A DNA stretch of 64,000 nt, taken from positions 310,001 to 374,000 of the forward strand of contig JANQAC010000001.1 of the NCBI GenBank assembly GCA_024707255.1, read 5' to 3'. Each line of letters opens with the position of its first letter. Within the stretch, counting starts at the first letter, position 1. Of this stretch, positions 45,188 to 54,242 are shown in pieces. The notes beneath the pieces are model-generated. The model had not been told where the DNA came from. It did not search any database and saw only the letters and a list, made by a program, of their open reading frames with translations. This DNA is from Asticcacaulis sp. Its GTDB lineage: Bacteria > Pseudomonadota > Alphaproteobacteria > Caulobacterales > Caulobacteraceae. The translations under genes were made by a program, and so were the position numbers.

Positions 45188-46012
45188 ATGTCAGAAAGCA
45201 CCCCCGATTTCGCCGTCCTTGAAGCCTTCGCGCTCGACCGGCCGCCGCCGCCGCCGCTGTCGCCGTCCCCCTGTTCCGCCACCGGGATTTAAGCGAAATC
45301 AACAAGGGCAATGCCAGCCGCGCCGATGTCCATTTCGACCCGGTGACCGAGGCCGACAAGGGTGCCGAACGCGCCGTCCGCGCCCTGATAAACCAGCACT
45401 ATCCCGCTCACGGCATTATCGGCGAGGAATATGGCAGTGAAAACGCCGATGCCGACTATGTCTGGGTGCTCGATCCGGTCGATGGCACCCGCGCCTTCAT
45501 TTCGGGCCTGCCTCTATGGACGACCCTGATCGGCCTGCGTCACCAGGGGACGCCCCGTGCTCGGCCTGATCGCCCAGCCGGTGCTTCAGGAGGTCTATCT
45601 CGGCTCGCCTCTGGGATCGCGCTTGGTGACGCCACAAGGCAGCACATCATTAGCCGTGCGCACCTGCCCGGACCTCGCCAACGCGGTGATCGGCACCACC
45701 GATCCGCATCTCTATGCCGGTGATGAAGTCGCCGCCTATACGGCCCTTCGCCAGGCCACAAAACTGGTCCGCTATGGCTGCGACGCCTACGCCTTCGCCA
45801 TGGTGGCGGCCGGCACGATGGATATCGCGCTCGAAACCGGTCTCAAGCCCTGGGATATTGAAGCCATCATTCCGGTAATCGAAAATGCCGGCGGGACGGT
45901 CAGCAACTGGCATGGCACGGCAGTGGGACCGGAAGCCGGCCAGGTGATCGCCGCCGGCTCGCAAGCCCTGCTCGATCAGGCTTTGACGCACCTCAGGCCG
46001 GCAGCGAGTTAA
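45188..46012 (+). pseudogene. hisN: Histidinol-phosphatase (inositol monophosphatase family), two frameshifts
   Basis: Three frames joined give a protein of about 270 residues. The first 18 or so residues (MSESTPDFAVLEAFALD) are in one frame. The middle part, AAAVAVPLFRHRDLSEINKG to FISGLPLWTTLIGL, is in a second frame and holds the metal site DPVTEADKGAE, GEEYG and VLDPVDGTRAF. The last part, VLGLIAQPVLQEVYLG to the end with ETGLKPWDIEAIIPV, is in a third. The breaks fall near 45240 (one base missing in a GCC-rich run) and near 45555 (one extra C). All catalytic motifs are intact, so indel errors are a serious possibility. The product would dephosphorylate histidinol phosphate. Confidence 0.83.
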
Positions 46013-47163
46013 GCGCTTTTTTGGCCTTCCGGATCGGGCACGTCCGGCAGGATTTCTTCTTCCGCGATCAGGCTTTCCGGCGAAATGCCTTCGGGCAATT
46101 CCGAAGCCACCTCGGCGATATCGGCAGCCATCAGCCCCATGCCGACGCCGGCATGATTATCCTGTACATGCATATGGTGGCTGATACCGCGGGGCGCCGC
46201 GAAATCAGCCAGTTCATCGAACTCGGCCATTGCCTGGCGGCGGTAGTCATCAATCTCGATCAGCACCTCATGCTCGGCGCCGGCGATCTCCAGATACTGC
46301 CCCTTGCCCAGCTTCTTGGCGAAGGTTTTGGACGGCTGCTTATTGATGACATGGTCATCGCCCGAACACACGATGCTGATCGGAAGCTTGAGCTTTTTCA
46401 GCACCTTGGCCTTATCGAGCAAAAGCCCCTCGCCCAGCTTCAGGGCAAATTGCAGCCAGCCCCAGGTTGGGGAACCCACCGCCAGATGGGGACAGGCGAA
46501 TAACTGTTCGTGCCACACCGCGTAACGCTCGCGGTCGTGAGTCAGGGCATCTTCCTCAAAGGTGTGCATGAACGGATCATCGAACAGTTCCGGCACATAG
46601 TCCGTGCCCCTACCATGATTGACTTGCCAGTTGACCTGGAAATTGACCGACCACAGCGAATGCTTGCCGGTTTTGACGCGCAGCATCGGATTGGTGAAAA
46701 AGGCGCCGGAAATGCGCTGCTCGCCCTTGGCCAGGGTAGCGAGATTGAGCGCCGCCCCCATCGAATGGCCGAGCATGAGCCAGGGCCGGGGCGCCCGGTC
46801 TTCAAAGGTATCGAGCAGGCGCTGATAGTCGTCGAGGAACTCGTCCGCCGAACGGGCATGGCATTTCAGGCGGTCGGGCAGCAGCCGGGCCGAAAGGCCC
46901 TGCCCCCGCCAGTCATGCGCCACCACGCAGAAATCGCGCGCCATCAGATCGCGGATGATTTCGTAATATTTTTCAATCGGTTCGGAACGTCCTGGCGAAA
47001 TGAATACCGTGCCTCGCGCCGGCCTGACCGGCTGCCAGAAGCCCAGCCGCAGACGCAGGCCTCCGGCGCCGCGGTACCATTCGCCCACCCCGCCTTCGGG
47101 CACGCGCGATTCCGGCGTGAACATCAGCGGTGCGCTGGTTGAAAGGGCGGCGATACGGCTCAC
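46009..47163 (-). CDS. Alpha/beta hydrolase, lysophospholipase type
   Basis: About 384 residues from a GTG at 47163 that has GGGGAAG upstream (the frame is open to 47232). The nucleophile Ser is in MLGHSMGAALN, the acid Asp in CSGDDHVIN and the His in AGAEHEVL, the standard triad. The preceding GTVFISPGRSEPIEKYYEII and AHDWRGQGLS are typical of PldB-like lysophospholipases and monoglyceride lipases. A 65-residue acidic C-terminal tail is extra to the family. Stop overlaps the hisN end by 4 bases (convergent). Confidence 0.88.
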   Translation of the reverse strand: MSRIAALSTSAPLMFTPESRVPEGGVGEWYRGAGGLRLRLGFWQPVRPARGTVFISPGRSEPIEKYYEIIRDLMARDFCVVAHDWRGQGLSARLLPDRLKCHARSADEFLDDYQRLLDTFEDRAPRPWLMLGHSMGAALNLATLAKGEQRISGAFFTNPMLRVKTGKHSLWSVNFQVNWQVNHGRGTDYVPELFDDPFMHTFEEDALTHDRERYAVWHEQLFACPHLAVGSPTWGWLQFALKLGEGLLLDKAKVLKKLKLPISIVCSGDDHVINKQPSKTFAKKLGKGQYLEIAGAEHEVLIEIDDYRRQAMAEFDELADFAAPRGISHHMHVQDNHAGVGMGLMAADIAEVASELPEGISPESLIAEEEILPDVPDPEGQKSA

Positions 47164-47281
47164 GGTTATAACTTCCCCACACAGCGCAATCCGATAAAGT
47201 GGATACCACTTTTCGGATAAATTGCGCGACAAACAAAAACTTGGAGCAACCGTTTTGCTTGCATTAAAGCGGTTGATCCAG

Positions 47282-48214
47282 TTACTGCGGCTTCCTGAAC
47301 TTGAGCGTCATGCGGTCGCTCTCGCCAATCGATTCGTACAGGCTGCCGTCGAATTCCGGATTAGGCGCCTGTCCGCGGGGTGCTGTCAATCTCTGAGGCG
47401 GCAAAGTCCACACCCCGAACGGGTGATCCTTGTCGTCCTTCGGGTTGGCATTCATCTCGCTCTCATTCACGAACTGGAAGCCGGCCTCCGCCGCCATCTG
47501 CTTGACCAGGGGTTCCTGAACATAACCCGTGGTGGCGCCAGGATCCTGCACATTGCCGATATCGGCGCGGTGCTGCTCCACCCCCAGAATACCACCGGGC
47601 CTGAGCGCGGCAAAGGCATCCGCGAAAGCCTTTTCGGCGATGCCCTTGGCGATCCAGTCATGGATGACCAACAGGAACAGGACGCAATCAACGCTGTCGG
47701 CCTCCGCCAGCGCACCACTGGTCTCGCCGAAGGCGGCATAGGTCAATTCGCCATAACGCTTTTTGTCGGCGTCGAAATGCGCCCGGTACTTGGCCTCAAG
47801 GGAAGCGGCCGCCTCTTCCGGCACAGGTCCGGCCTCGATCAGGGCGGCTATATACTGGCCCTTGCCCTTGTTTAGGTAGGGCGCCAGGATTTCGGTCATA
47901 TAGCCGGCACCCGGCCACATATCGATCACCGTATCCTTCGGCTTGATCTCGAAGAAGGTCAGCATCTCGACGGGATGGCGGTATTTGTCGCGGCCCTTGT
48001 CAACCGCATTGCGCCAGTTGCCGCTGACCGCCCACTCCAGCGTGCCTTCCTGCGCTGCCAGCTTGGGGTCTATGGGCGTGGCCGTATCGGCATCGGGATC
48101 TATTACCACATCGTCGTCCCGCTTGCGTCCGCAGGCCGCAAGCCCTGAGCCGCCCAGCGCGAACACGCCGGCCAAACCCAGCCTGGTAAAGGCTCTGCGA
48201 CTATAAACGCTCAA
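47282..48214 (-). CDS. Exported class-I SAM-methyltransferase-like protein
   Basis: This 310-residue protein has a Tat/lipoprotein-like signal (SRRAFTRLGLAGVFALGGSG, lipobox LAAC at about 28). The rest has a Rossmann-type methyltransferase fold: motif I-like VIDMWPGAGYMTEILAPYLN, acidic ADSVDCVLFLLVIHDW and post-motif RPGGILGVEQHRAD. This is the COG4798-type group. A SAM-dependent enzyme outside the cytoplasm is hard to explain because SAM is cytoplasmic, so it may bind another ligand or have lost activity. Confidence 0.82.
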   Translation of the reverse strand: MSVYSRRAFTRLGLAGVFALGGSGLAACGRKRDDDVVIDPDADTATPIDPKLAAQEGTLEWAVSGNWRNAVDKGRDKYRHPVEMLTFFEIKPKDTVIDMWPGAGYMTEILAPYLNKGKGQYIAALIEAGPVPEEAAASLEAKYRAHFDADKKRYGELTYAAFGETSGALAEADSVDCVLFLLVIHDWIAKGIAEKAFADAFAALRPGGILGVEQHRADIGNVQDPGATTGYVQEPLVKQMAAEAGFQFVNESEMNANPKDDKDHPFGVWTLPPQRLTAPRGQAPNPEFDGSLYESIGESDRMTLKFRKPQ

Positions 48215-48302
48215 AAGACCCGTCCGCTCACTTCATCAATGCGATTTGCCGCGGCACGTTAGGAGGTTCACCCGAAAAGGTCAAAGCTCATTTAGGGGTT
48301 TG

Positions 48303-48788
48303 TTAACCCTCGCCCTCGATTTCCTTCATAGCGCTCTGGATATAGTTCGCCTCGCCCATCAGTTTGATCAGGCCGAGCTGGGTTTCCAGGAAGTCGATAT
48401 GGTGCTCGGTATCTTCCAGGATGCGGCGCAGCAGTTCGCGGCTGACATAATCCATGTGATCGTCACAGTATTTCACACCGGCTACCAGTGTGGCGTGGCC
48501 GCCGGTCTCTACCGCAAGGTCGGCCGTCAGGCATTCGGTGATGTTTTCGCCGATCTTCAGCTTGTTGAGATCCTGCAGATTTGGCAGGCCGTCGAGAAAC
48601 AGGATGCGCTTGATCAGCAGGTCGGCGTGCTTCATCTCCTCGATCGACTCTTTATAGACGATGCGACCGAGGTGATACATGCCCCAGTTTTCGATCATGC
48701 GGGCGTGCAGGAAGTACTGGTTGACGGCGGTCAGCTCATTGGTGAGCACCTTGTTCAACAGCTTGATGATTTCGGGTTGGCCCTTCAT
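48303..48788 (-). CDS. bfr: Bacterioferritin
   Basis: 161 residues, standard Bfr length. The di-iron ferroxidase ligands are in place: Glu18 (LTNELTAVNQ), Glu51 and His54 (EEMKHAD), and Glu127/His130 region (LEDTEHHID). Met52, the heme ligand between subunits, is present. The protein forms a 24-mer iron store. AGGAG lies before the start. It is close to bfd on the same strand, with a 140-bp gap that contains a partial Fur-like half-site (TGCGAATGA). Confidence 0.96.
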   Translation of the reverse strand: MKGQPEIIKLLNKVLTNELTAVNQYFLHARMIENWGMYHLGRIVYKESIEEMKHADLLIKRILFLDGLPNLQDLNKLKIGENITECLTADLAVETGGHATLVAGVKYCDDHMDYVSRELLRRILEDTEHHIDFLETQLGLIKLMGEANYIQSAMKEIEGEG

Positions 48789-48930
48789 GGCGCGCTCCTG
48801 CCTGCGGATTGATCAGCGCGCATCCTATCGCGGCAAATCACCGCTGTGAAGACATTTTTTTAATTAAAACAAAAACTTGTGCGAATGAAAATAGGATTTA
48901 GTCGCACACATAAACGATGGAATTTAAATA

Positions 48931-49116
48931 CTATTCCGCAGCCATGGCCATGGTGATCTGAGCATTGTCGATCATCTCGCGGATATCGCAGACGCACTTG
49001 GCGCATTGTGGACGCGTCTGGCAGTGGTCGAAAACCGCCTTGACCGTGCAGGCGCCCGACTCGATGGCGGCATGGGCGTCACGTTCGCGGATGGCGTTAC
49101 AGTTACAGATGTACAC
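48931..49116 (-). CDS. bfd: Bacterioferritin-associated ferredoxin
   Basis: About 61 residues from a GTG at 49116: (M)YICNCNAIRERD, then the second Cys pair in CQTRPQCAKCVCDIREMI, the CxC-x~33-CxxC pattern of a [2Fe-2S] Bfd. Bfd delivers electrons to Bfr to release stored iron. The frame stays open far upstream to 49611, but that part is antisense to the glycine-zipper gene and is not coding. A Fur-like palindrome lies about 60 bp upstream. Low-iron induction is inferred. Confidence 0.85.
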   Translation of the reverse strand: MYICNCNAIRERDAHAAIESGACTVKAVFDHCQTRPQCAKCVCDIREMIDNAQITMAMAAE

Positions 49117-49175
49117 GGTAAACTCAGGCTGCTGACAATGCGAATGCGTCTCAAATAACACGCCAACAGTTCGAT

Positions 49176-49190
49176 TGCAAGTCATTCGCA
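49176..49190. promoter_or_regulatory. Fur-like box upstream of bfd
   Basis: TGCAAGTCATTCGCA, an imperfect 15-bp inverted repeat matching the alphaproteobacterial iron-regulator pattern TGC-A-AT-x-AT-T-GCA. A second partial copy (TGCGAATGC) lies at about 49139-49148. Confidence 0.6.
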
Positions 49191-49203
49191 TCAAAATCCG
49201 TGC

Positions 49204-49238
49204 AAAAAATGAACCCTCCGAAAAGTTCCGAAGGGCTC
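49204..49238 (-). terminator. Intrinsic terminator of the glycine-zipper gene
   Basis: Stem of GAGCCCTTCG with CGGAGGGTTC (minus strand, with G-U pairs), followed by TTTTTT. It separates this gene from bfd. Confidence 0.8.
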
Positions 49239-49249
49239 GTGAGGTCGGC

Positions 49250-49912
49250 TTAGTTATTGTTGTACCCGTATGACGGGGCACTGCTTTCACGCCAGCGGCC
49301 GCTGCTGTCCTTGTAGCCATAGGTCTGAAGCTGGCCCTCATGCCACTTGCCGCGGCTGTCCTTCCAGCCAAAGGCGGCCGGACGGCCTTCATGCCAGGTG
49401 CCGTTGTCATCGCGCCAGCCCTGGACACCAGAATAGCCACCGGAATTATAGGCATAGCCGCCATTGTTGTAGCTGCCGTTATAGCCATAGTTCGCGCTGG
49501 TGTGGCGCTCGGCATCATAATAGACCGTGCTGTACATCTTGGCGTTCGGCCGCGACTTGTAATAGACGACATTATACCCCTCCGGCGCATAGGCCGGCGA
49601 ATAAGAGCCATTCTGATAGGAATAGTATTCGCCGTTCAGGCAGGTGTCGTTGCTCTTGTCGACCTTGTTGCCGATCACGCCACCCAGAACCGCGCCGGCG
49701 ATGGTGCCGAGGCCCTTTTCGTTCTTGGATACCTGGCTGCCGAGCGCGCCACCGGCAACCGCACCGACCACCGTGCCCGTGGTGTTAGAGCCTTTCTTGA
49801 CGTAGCAATAACCGTCATATTGGGTCTGAGCCTGCGCCGCCAAAGGCGCGCCGGCAGTCAGGGCCAGGATAATCGCGGCCCCCGCCGTCATTGTTTTGGT
49901 ATTGAAGGTCAT
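49250..49912 (-). CDS. Glycine-zipper 2TM envelope protein
   Basis: A 220-residue exported protein. Signal peptide 1-28 (TAGAAIILALTAGAPLAAQA), then a glycine-zipper hairpin GTVVGAVAGGALGSQVSKNE and GTIAGAVLGGVIGNKVD (about 46-83), then a Tyr/Gly/Asn-rich region. The C-terminus has three copies of a 20-residue repeat with core GWRDDNGTWHEG, GWKDSRGKWHEG and GYKDSSGRWRES. GGAGAG precedes the start at 49912. Similar to Rick_17kDa/SlyB-type outer-membrane proteins; role in envelope integrity is inferred. Confidence 0.85.
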   Translation of the reverse strand: MTFNTKTMTAGAAIILALTAGAPLAAQAQTQYDGYCYVKKGSNTTGTVVGAVAGGALGSQVSKNEKGLGTIAGAVLGGVIGNKVDKSNDTCLNGEYYSYQNGSYSPAYAPEGYNVVYYKSRPNAKMYSTVYYDAERHTSANYGYNGSYNNGGYAYNSGGYSGVQGWRDDNGTWHEGRPAAFGWKDSRGKWHEGQLQTYGYKDSSGRWRESSAPSYGYNNN

Positions 49913-50112
49913 AAGATACTCTCCGTTCGTGCCTGTTTCTGCCGCCCGCCAGATGTCCGCCATTCTAGGCATCGATGGCGGTAAAACCATCTGGAAGGCA
50001 TTGCCTGACGTAAAATGCAGGTAAGGCGTCACCTTTAGCTTTTCCTTGTTCCCAAACGCCTTTTCCCGACTTCAATCTTGCGTTTACGCCCAATTTCGGC
50101 CAAACACCGCCT

Positions 50113-50754
50113 ATGTCAGAAAACGCCTTCACCACCCGCCTCTATCTCATAACGCCGCCCGTTATTCCCGATGTCGACGCCTTTGTACGCGAACTGGAAG
50201 CAGCGCTCGATGCCGGGGATGTCGCCGCCCTGCAGATCCGCCTGAAGGATATCAATGACTACGATCTGATCGCGGCGACAAAGGTCATCGCGCCGATCGC
50301 GCAAAGCCGGGGCGTGGCCGTACTGATGAACGATCGCGTGCAACTGGTGAAATCACTGAAGCTTGATGGCGCCCATATCGGCCAGTCGGACATGCCGCTG
50401 AAGGAGGCCCGCGCCCTGCTGGGCAAGGAGGCCATGATCGGCGTCACCTGCCATAACAGCCGCGACCTGGCCATGGATGCCGCCGAGGCCGGCGCCGACT
50501 ATGTCGCCTTTGGTGCCTTTTACCCGACCACGACCAAGACGGTCGAGCACATGGCCGATCTGGAAACCCTGACCATATGGCAGGAAATGGTCGAAATTCC
50601 CTGCGTCGCCATCGGCGGCATCACAGCGGAAAATGCCGGTGAAGTGGCTGCAGCCGGTGCAGATTTCATCGCGGTCTCTGGCGCGGTGTGGAACCATCCG
50701 CAAGGCGCGGCGGCAGGTGTAAAAGCGCTTCTGGCGGCGATTTCTGCAACCTGA
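50113..50754 (+). CDS. thiE: Thiamine-phosphate synthase
   Basis: A 213-residue TIM-barrel enzyme joining HMP-pyrophosphate and thiazole phosphate. Motifs: [48 protein letters not shown] and [20 protein letters not shown]. The RLKD motif, in which Arg/Lys bind pyrophosphate, is kept. No other thi genes and no thiamine (THI) riboswitch were seen nearby. Confidence 0.92.
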   Translation: MSENAFTTRLYLITPPVIPDVDAFVRELEAALDAGDVAALQIRLKDINDYDLIAATKVIAPIAQSRGVAVLMNDRVQLVKSLKLDGAHIGQSDMPLKEARALLGKEAMIGVTCHNSRDLAMDAAEAGADYVAFGAFYPTTTKTVEHMADLETLTIWQEMVEIPCVAIGGITAENAGEVAAAGADFIAVSGAVWNHPQGAAAGVKALLAAISAT

Positions 50755-50819
50755 CAGGGTTGTAACTTGGCATATTCCGGAAATATGGCATGGTGCGCCC
50801 GAACTGGTGGGGGCCATGA

Positions 50820-50915
50820 ATGGATTACAAACTCAAATATACGGTCGCCTTCGCGGCCCTGGGCTTTTTCTTTGTCGCCGGCCTGGTGCTGGCGGCCGGC
50901 CTGCTGTCCTACTGA
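50820..50915 (+). CDS. 31-residue single-pass membrane protein
   Basis: A very short gene starting MDYKLKYTVAFAALGFFFVA, with GGGGG 7 bases upstream and a single membrane helix of about 20 residues. Its stop overlaps the convergent lipoprotein gene by 7 bases. It lies 65 bp after thiE. Short helices of this sort are typical of small membrane-complex regulators, but no partner is evident. Confidence 0.6.
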   Translation: MDYKLKYTVAFAALGFFFVAGLVLAAGLLSY

Positions 50916-51622
50916 TCGGTATCGTCCTCTGTCGGCGCCTCAGGCTTCGGCCAACCGATAGATAATGCCTGCACGACAGGCCTTGCCGCAATAACCGCCG
51001 GATCGGTCGAAACCAGCGTCTTCTCCCCTTCAATCGACTCCGCCACGGGCCCGCCATTATCCGGGATTCCGAAGCGCACACCAAAGGTGCATTTCCCCTT
51101 GATTTTCGCCAGCTTGCCGCGATTGAAGTCGCTGACATAACCGCCATAATCCCAGTCAAAACCACCGAGCTTGAACGGCTTTTCGTTCGCCGCTTCGACC
51201 TCAGCCAGGCTGCTGTCGAGATGCAGGCCGCCAGGGCCAGACCATTGCGAGTCGCTGCGGATCAGCACGGTTGACACCTCGGTTAAGGCATCATCATAGA
51301 AGAAAACCTCCACGCGGCGGCGCGGGTCATTACCATAAAGCACCACGCCTTTTTGCGTGATGCCTTCGGCGCCTGGAATATCGGTCACCTGGGCATAGCT
51401 TTTGTAGGTGGCCAGCAGGCTTTCTGCGGTGTCCGTCTTCTTCACCGGCCAGTCGCAGGTCATGACATTGGCCAGAGACGTATAGTCCGCCGGCGCCAGG
51501 CTTGAGACTGCCATTGCCTCAGATGCCGCTTCAGATGAGGCGGGCGTTTCAGACGGGCCACGCGGCGAACAGCCCGCCAGCATGATCACCGCCAGACTGG
51601 CCACTACGATCTTCGATTTCAT
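50909..51622 (-). CDS. Lipoprotein of unknown function
   Basis: A 237-residue protein with a lipoprotein signal, SLAVIMLAGC (lipobox at about 18), a Ser/Ala/Glu-rich spacer, and a mature domain with VVLYGNDPRRRVEVFFYDDA and GKCTFGVRFGI. GGGAGG lies upstream of the start. Family not recognised. Confidence 0.75.
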   Translation of the reverse strand: MKSKIVVASLAVIMLAGCSPRGPSETPASSEAASEAMAVSSLAPADYTSLANVMTCDWPVKKTDTAESLLATYKSYAQVTDIPGAEGITQKGVVLYGNDPRRRVEVFFYDDALTEVSTVLIRSDSQWSGPGGLHLDSSLAEVEAANEKPFKLGGFDWDYGGYVSDFNRGKLAKIKGKCTFGVRFGIPDNGGPVAESIEGEKTLVSTDPAVIAARPVVQALSIGWPKPEAPTEDDTDQ

Positions 51623-51700
51623 GATGCCCTCCCCTGTTCCTTAACAGCTTAACGTCGAGCGAGCCCGGCGTCTATCTGCGTTTGGACCCAAAAGTTTGAA

Positions 51701-51820
51701 GGGGAGCCACAGATTTCACAGATGACCACAGATGGCGCTGCGCGCCCCTATGTTACGACAATTGAAATATCTATCCACGCAATGAATATCTATGCCCATC
51801 TGTGAAATCTGTGGCTCCCC
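51701..51820. repeat. Long inverted repeat of the CCACAGAT family
   Basis: Two perfect 24-base arms (51701-51724 and 51797-51820), starting GGGGAGCCACAGATTTCACA, around a 72-bp centre. Same family as 23325-23466. It fills the gap between the lipoprotein gene and metE and might serve as a transcript end for metE. Confidence 0.88.
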
Positions 51821-51832
51821 TTACACTTTCCG

Positions 51833-54133
51833 TTACACCCAAACCGGCTGGGTGGCGCGCATGGCTTTCGCGGCTTCCACCAGGCGCTCCAGCGCGGGCC
51901 TCGTTTCGGCCCAGCCGCGCGTCTTGAGGCCGCAATCGGGATTGACCCAGATCTGTTCCGGCTTCAGGCGTTGCGCCGCCCTGGCCAGCAGGCGCACCAT
52001 CTCTTCGGTTTCCGGCACGCGCGGGCTGTGGATGTCATAGACGCCGGGCCCGACCTCGTTCGGGTATTTGAAGTCGATAAAGGCTTCCAGCAGTTCCATG
52101 TTCGAGCGCGAAGTCTCGATCGAGATTACATCGGCATCCATGGCGGCGATCGCCCGGATGATATCATTGAATTCCGAATAACACATGTGGGTGTGGATCT
52201 GGGTCTCGTCCGCCACGCCGGCGGAGGCGATGCGGAAGCACTCCACCGCCCAGTCGAGATAGGACGGCCACCCCGCCGGATCGATCGGCAGGCCCTCGCG
52301 GAAGGCGGCCTCGTCGATCTGAATGATGCGGATACCAGCGGCTTCGAGATCTAGCACCTCATCGCGGATGGCGAGCGCGATCTGGCGGCACACCGTTCCG
52401 CGCGGCAGGTCATCGCGCACAAAAGCCCATTGCAGCATGGTCACCGGGCCGGTCAGCATCCCCTTCACCACCTTGGAAGTAATAGATTGGGCATAAACCG
52501 CCCACGCCACCGTCATCGGCCTGGGGCGCGACACATCGCCGAAAATGACCGGCGGCCGGACATAGCGCGATCCGTAGGACTGCACCCAGCCGGCTTGCGT
52601 AAAGGCATAGCCCTCAAGCTGTTCGGCAAAATACTGCACCATGTCGTTGCGCTCGAATTCGCCATGCACCAGCACATCAAGCCCGATCTCTTCCTGCCAG
52701 CGTATGGCTTTTTCGGTCTCTGTTTTCAGGAAGGCATCATAATCGGTATCGCTGAGTTGTCCCTTGCCGTGCTGCAAACGCGCGGCGCGGACCTCGGCCG
52801 TCTGCGGAAAGGAACCGATGGTCGTGGTCGGGTAAAGCGGCAGGCTCAGGCGCTTGCGCTGTTTCAGAATGCGCTCAGCAAACGGGCTTTGGCGTTCCGA
52901 CATCGGCGGCGTCAGGCTGGCCACGCGTCCGGCCACCGCCAGATTATGGATGCGCGGGGAGGTCTTGCGCGCGGCGATGGCGGCGGCGTTTTCCGCGAGT
53001 TGCGCGCCGACATTTTCGCCCGACAGCGCAGCTTTCAGAACTGCCAACTCCTCCAGCTTTTGCTCGGCAAAGGCCAGCCAGGATTTAAGGTCGGCATCCA
53101 GCTTTTCTTCCTGTGCCAGGTCAATCGGCACATGCAGCAGCGAACAGGACGGCGCCAGGATTACCCGTTCAAGCTGGCTCACCACCGGTTTCAGGCGCGC
53201 CAACAGCGCATTCAGATCGGTTCTCCAGATGTTGCGGCCATCGATCACACCCAAAGACACCGTCTTGTCGCCCGCCAGCACCGGCAGCTTTTCCAGAACG
53301 TCCGGGCGGACGGTCAGATCGACATGCACCCCCGTCACCGGCAGGGAAAAGGCCAGGTCGAGGTTGGCATCATGGACATCGAAATAGCTGGTCAGCATCA
53401 GCTTGAGCCCCGGCACTTCACGCGCCAGATGGGCATAGGCTTCCGTGAGGGCCAGGGCTACCTGGCCACCCGGCGCATTCGCCAGCACCGGCTCATCGAT
53501 CTGCGCCCAGCCGGCGCCGGCATCGCGCAGGGACCGCAACACCTCGGCATAGACCGGCAGAAGACGCGGCAACAGGCTGAGCGTATTGAATCCGCCGATC
53601 GCCGGCTTGGACAAGGCCAGGAAGGTCACCGGTCCGACCAGCACCGGGCGGGTCTGGTGGCCCAGCGCCTTCGCTTCGTTATAGTCAGCCAGTGGTTTGT
53701 TATGCGTCAGTTCAAAACTCTGGTTCGGCTTCAGTTCGCTAACCAGTACATGATAGTTGGTATTGAACCACTTGGTCATTTCCAGCGCCGTGACACTGCT
53801 GTGATTATGCCCGCAGGCCGAGACCTCGCCGGCGCCGCGCGCCATGCGGAAATAAGTATCAAGATCACTGCCTGCCCTGTAGGTCTCCGGAATGGCCCCA
53901 ACCATAAAGGCCGTATCGAGCAGATGATCATAAAGCGAGAAGTCGTTCGACGGCAGGATATCGATGCCAAGGTCTTTCTGGCGTTGCCAATTGCGCGCCC
54001 GCAAAGTCGCCGCCGTTTCAAGCAGGGCGGCCTGGTCGCTCTTGCCCGACCAGAAGGCTTCCAGCGCGGTCTTCAGTTCGCGCCGCTTGCCGATCCGCGG
54101 AAAACCGAGATTGGCGGTTTGGATGATGGTCAT
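51833..54133 (-). CDS. metE: Cobalamin-independent methionine synthase
   Basis: 766 residues, full MetE length. The duplicated TIM-barrel enzyme transfers a methyl group from methyl-tetrahydrofolate-glutamate to homocysteine. The zinc ligands are present in the C-terminal barrel: His and Cys in IHTHMCYSEFN and Cys in NPDCGLKTRGW. The N-terminus starts MTIIQTANLGFPRIGKRREL. A cobalamin riboswitch precedes it, so it should be silent when B12 is present. That implies a B12-dependent MetH elsewhere. Confidence 0.97.
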   Translation of the reverse strand: MTIIQTANLGFPRIGKRRELKTALEAFWSGKSDQAALLETAATLRARNWQRQKDLGIDILPSNDFSLYDHLLDTAFMVGAIPETYRAGSDLDTYFRMARGAGEVSACGHNHSSVTALEMTKWFNTNYHVLVSELKPNQSFELTHNKPLADYNEAKALGHQTRPVLVGPVTFLALSKPAIGGFNTLSLLPRLLPVYAEVLRSLRDAGAGWAQIDEPVLANAPGGQVALALTEAYAHLAREVPGLKLMLTSYFDVHDANLDLAFSLPVTGVHVDLTVRPDVLEKLPVLAGDKTVSLGVIDGRNIWRTDLNALLARLKPVVSQLERVILAPSCSLLHVPIDLAQEEKLDADLKSWLAFAEQKLEELAVLKAALSGENVGAQLAENAAAIAARKTSPRIHNLAVAGRVASLTPPMSERQSPFAERILKQRKRLSLPLYPTTTIGSFPQTAEVRAARLQHGKGQLSDTDYDAFLKTETEKAIRWQEEIGLDVLVHGEFERNDMVQYFAEQLEGYAFTQAGWVQSYGSRYVRPPVIFGDVSRPRPMTVAWAVYAQSITSKVVKGMLTGPVTMLQWAFVRDDLPRGTVCRQIALAIRDEVLDLEAAGIRIIQIDEAAFREGLPIDPAGWPSYLDWAVECFRIASAGVADETQIHTHMCYSEFNDIIRAIAAMDADVISIETSRSNMELLEAFIDFKYPNEVGPGVYDIHSPRVPETEEMVRLLARAAQRLKPEQIWVNPDCGLKTRGWAETRPALERLVEAAKAMRATQPVWV

Positions 54134-54242
54134 GTCTTGATCCCGAAAACAGGGAGCAAGGGTTTATCGGGCACAAGGATACAGCCAGGCCTGAACCCGT
54201 CGCCTGCGCCCACTGGAAACCCCGCCCGTGGTGAATATGAGA

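Noticed and set aside
45027..45440. Pro/Arg-rich open frame upstream of hisN
   Set aside because: It runs through a dispersed repeat and out of frame across hisN.
48931..49611. A 226-residue version of Bfd
   Set aside because: The N-terminal 165 residues are low-complexity and antisense to the glycine-zipper gene; the ferredoxin begins at 49116.
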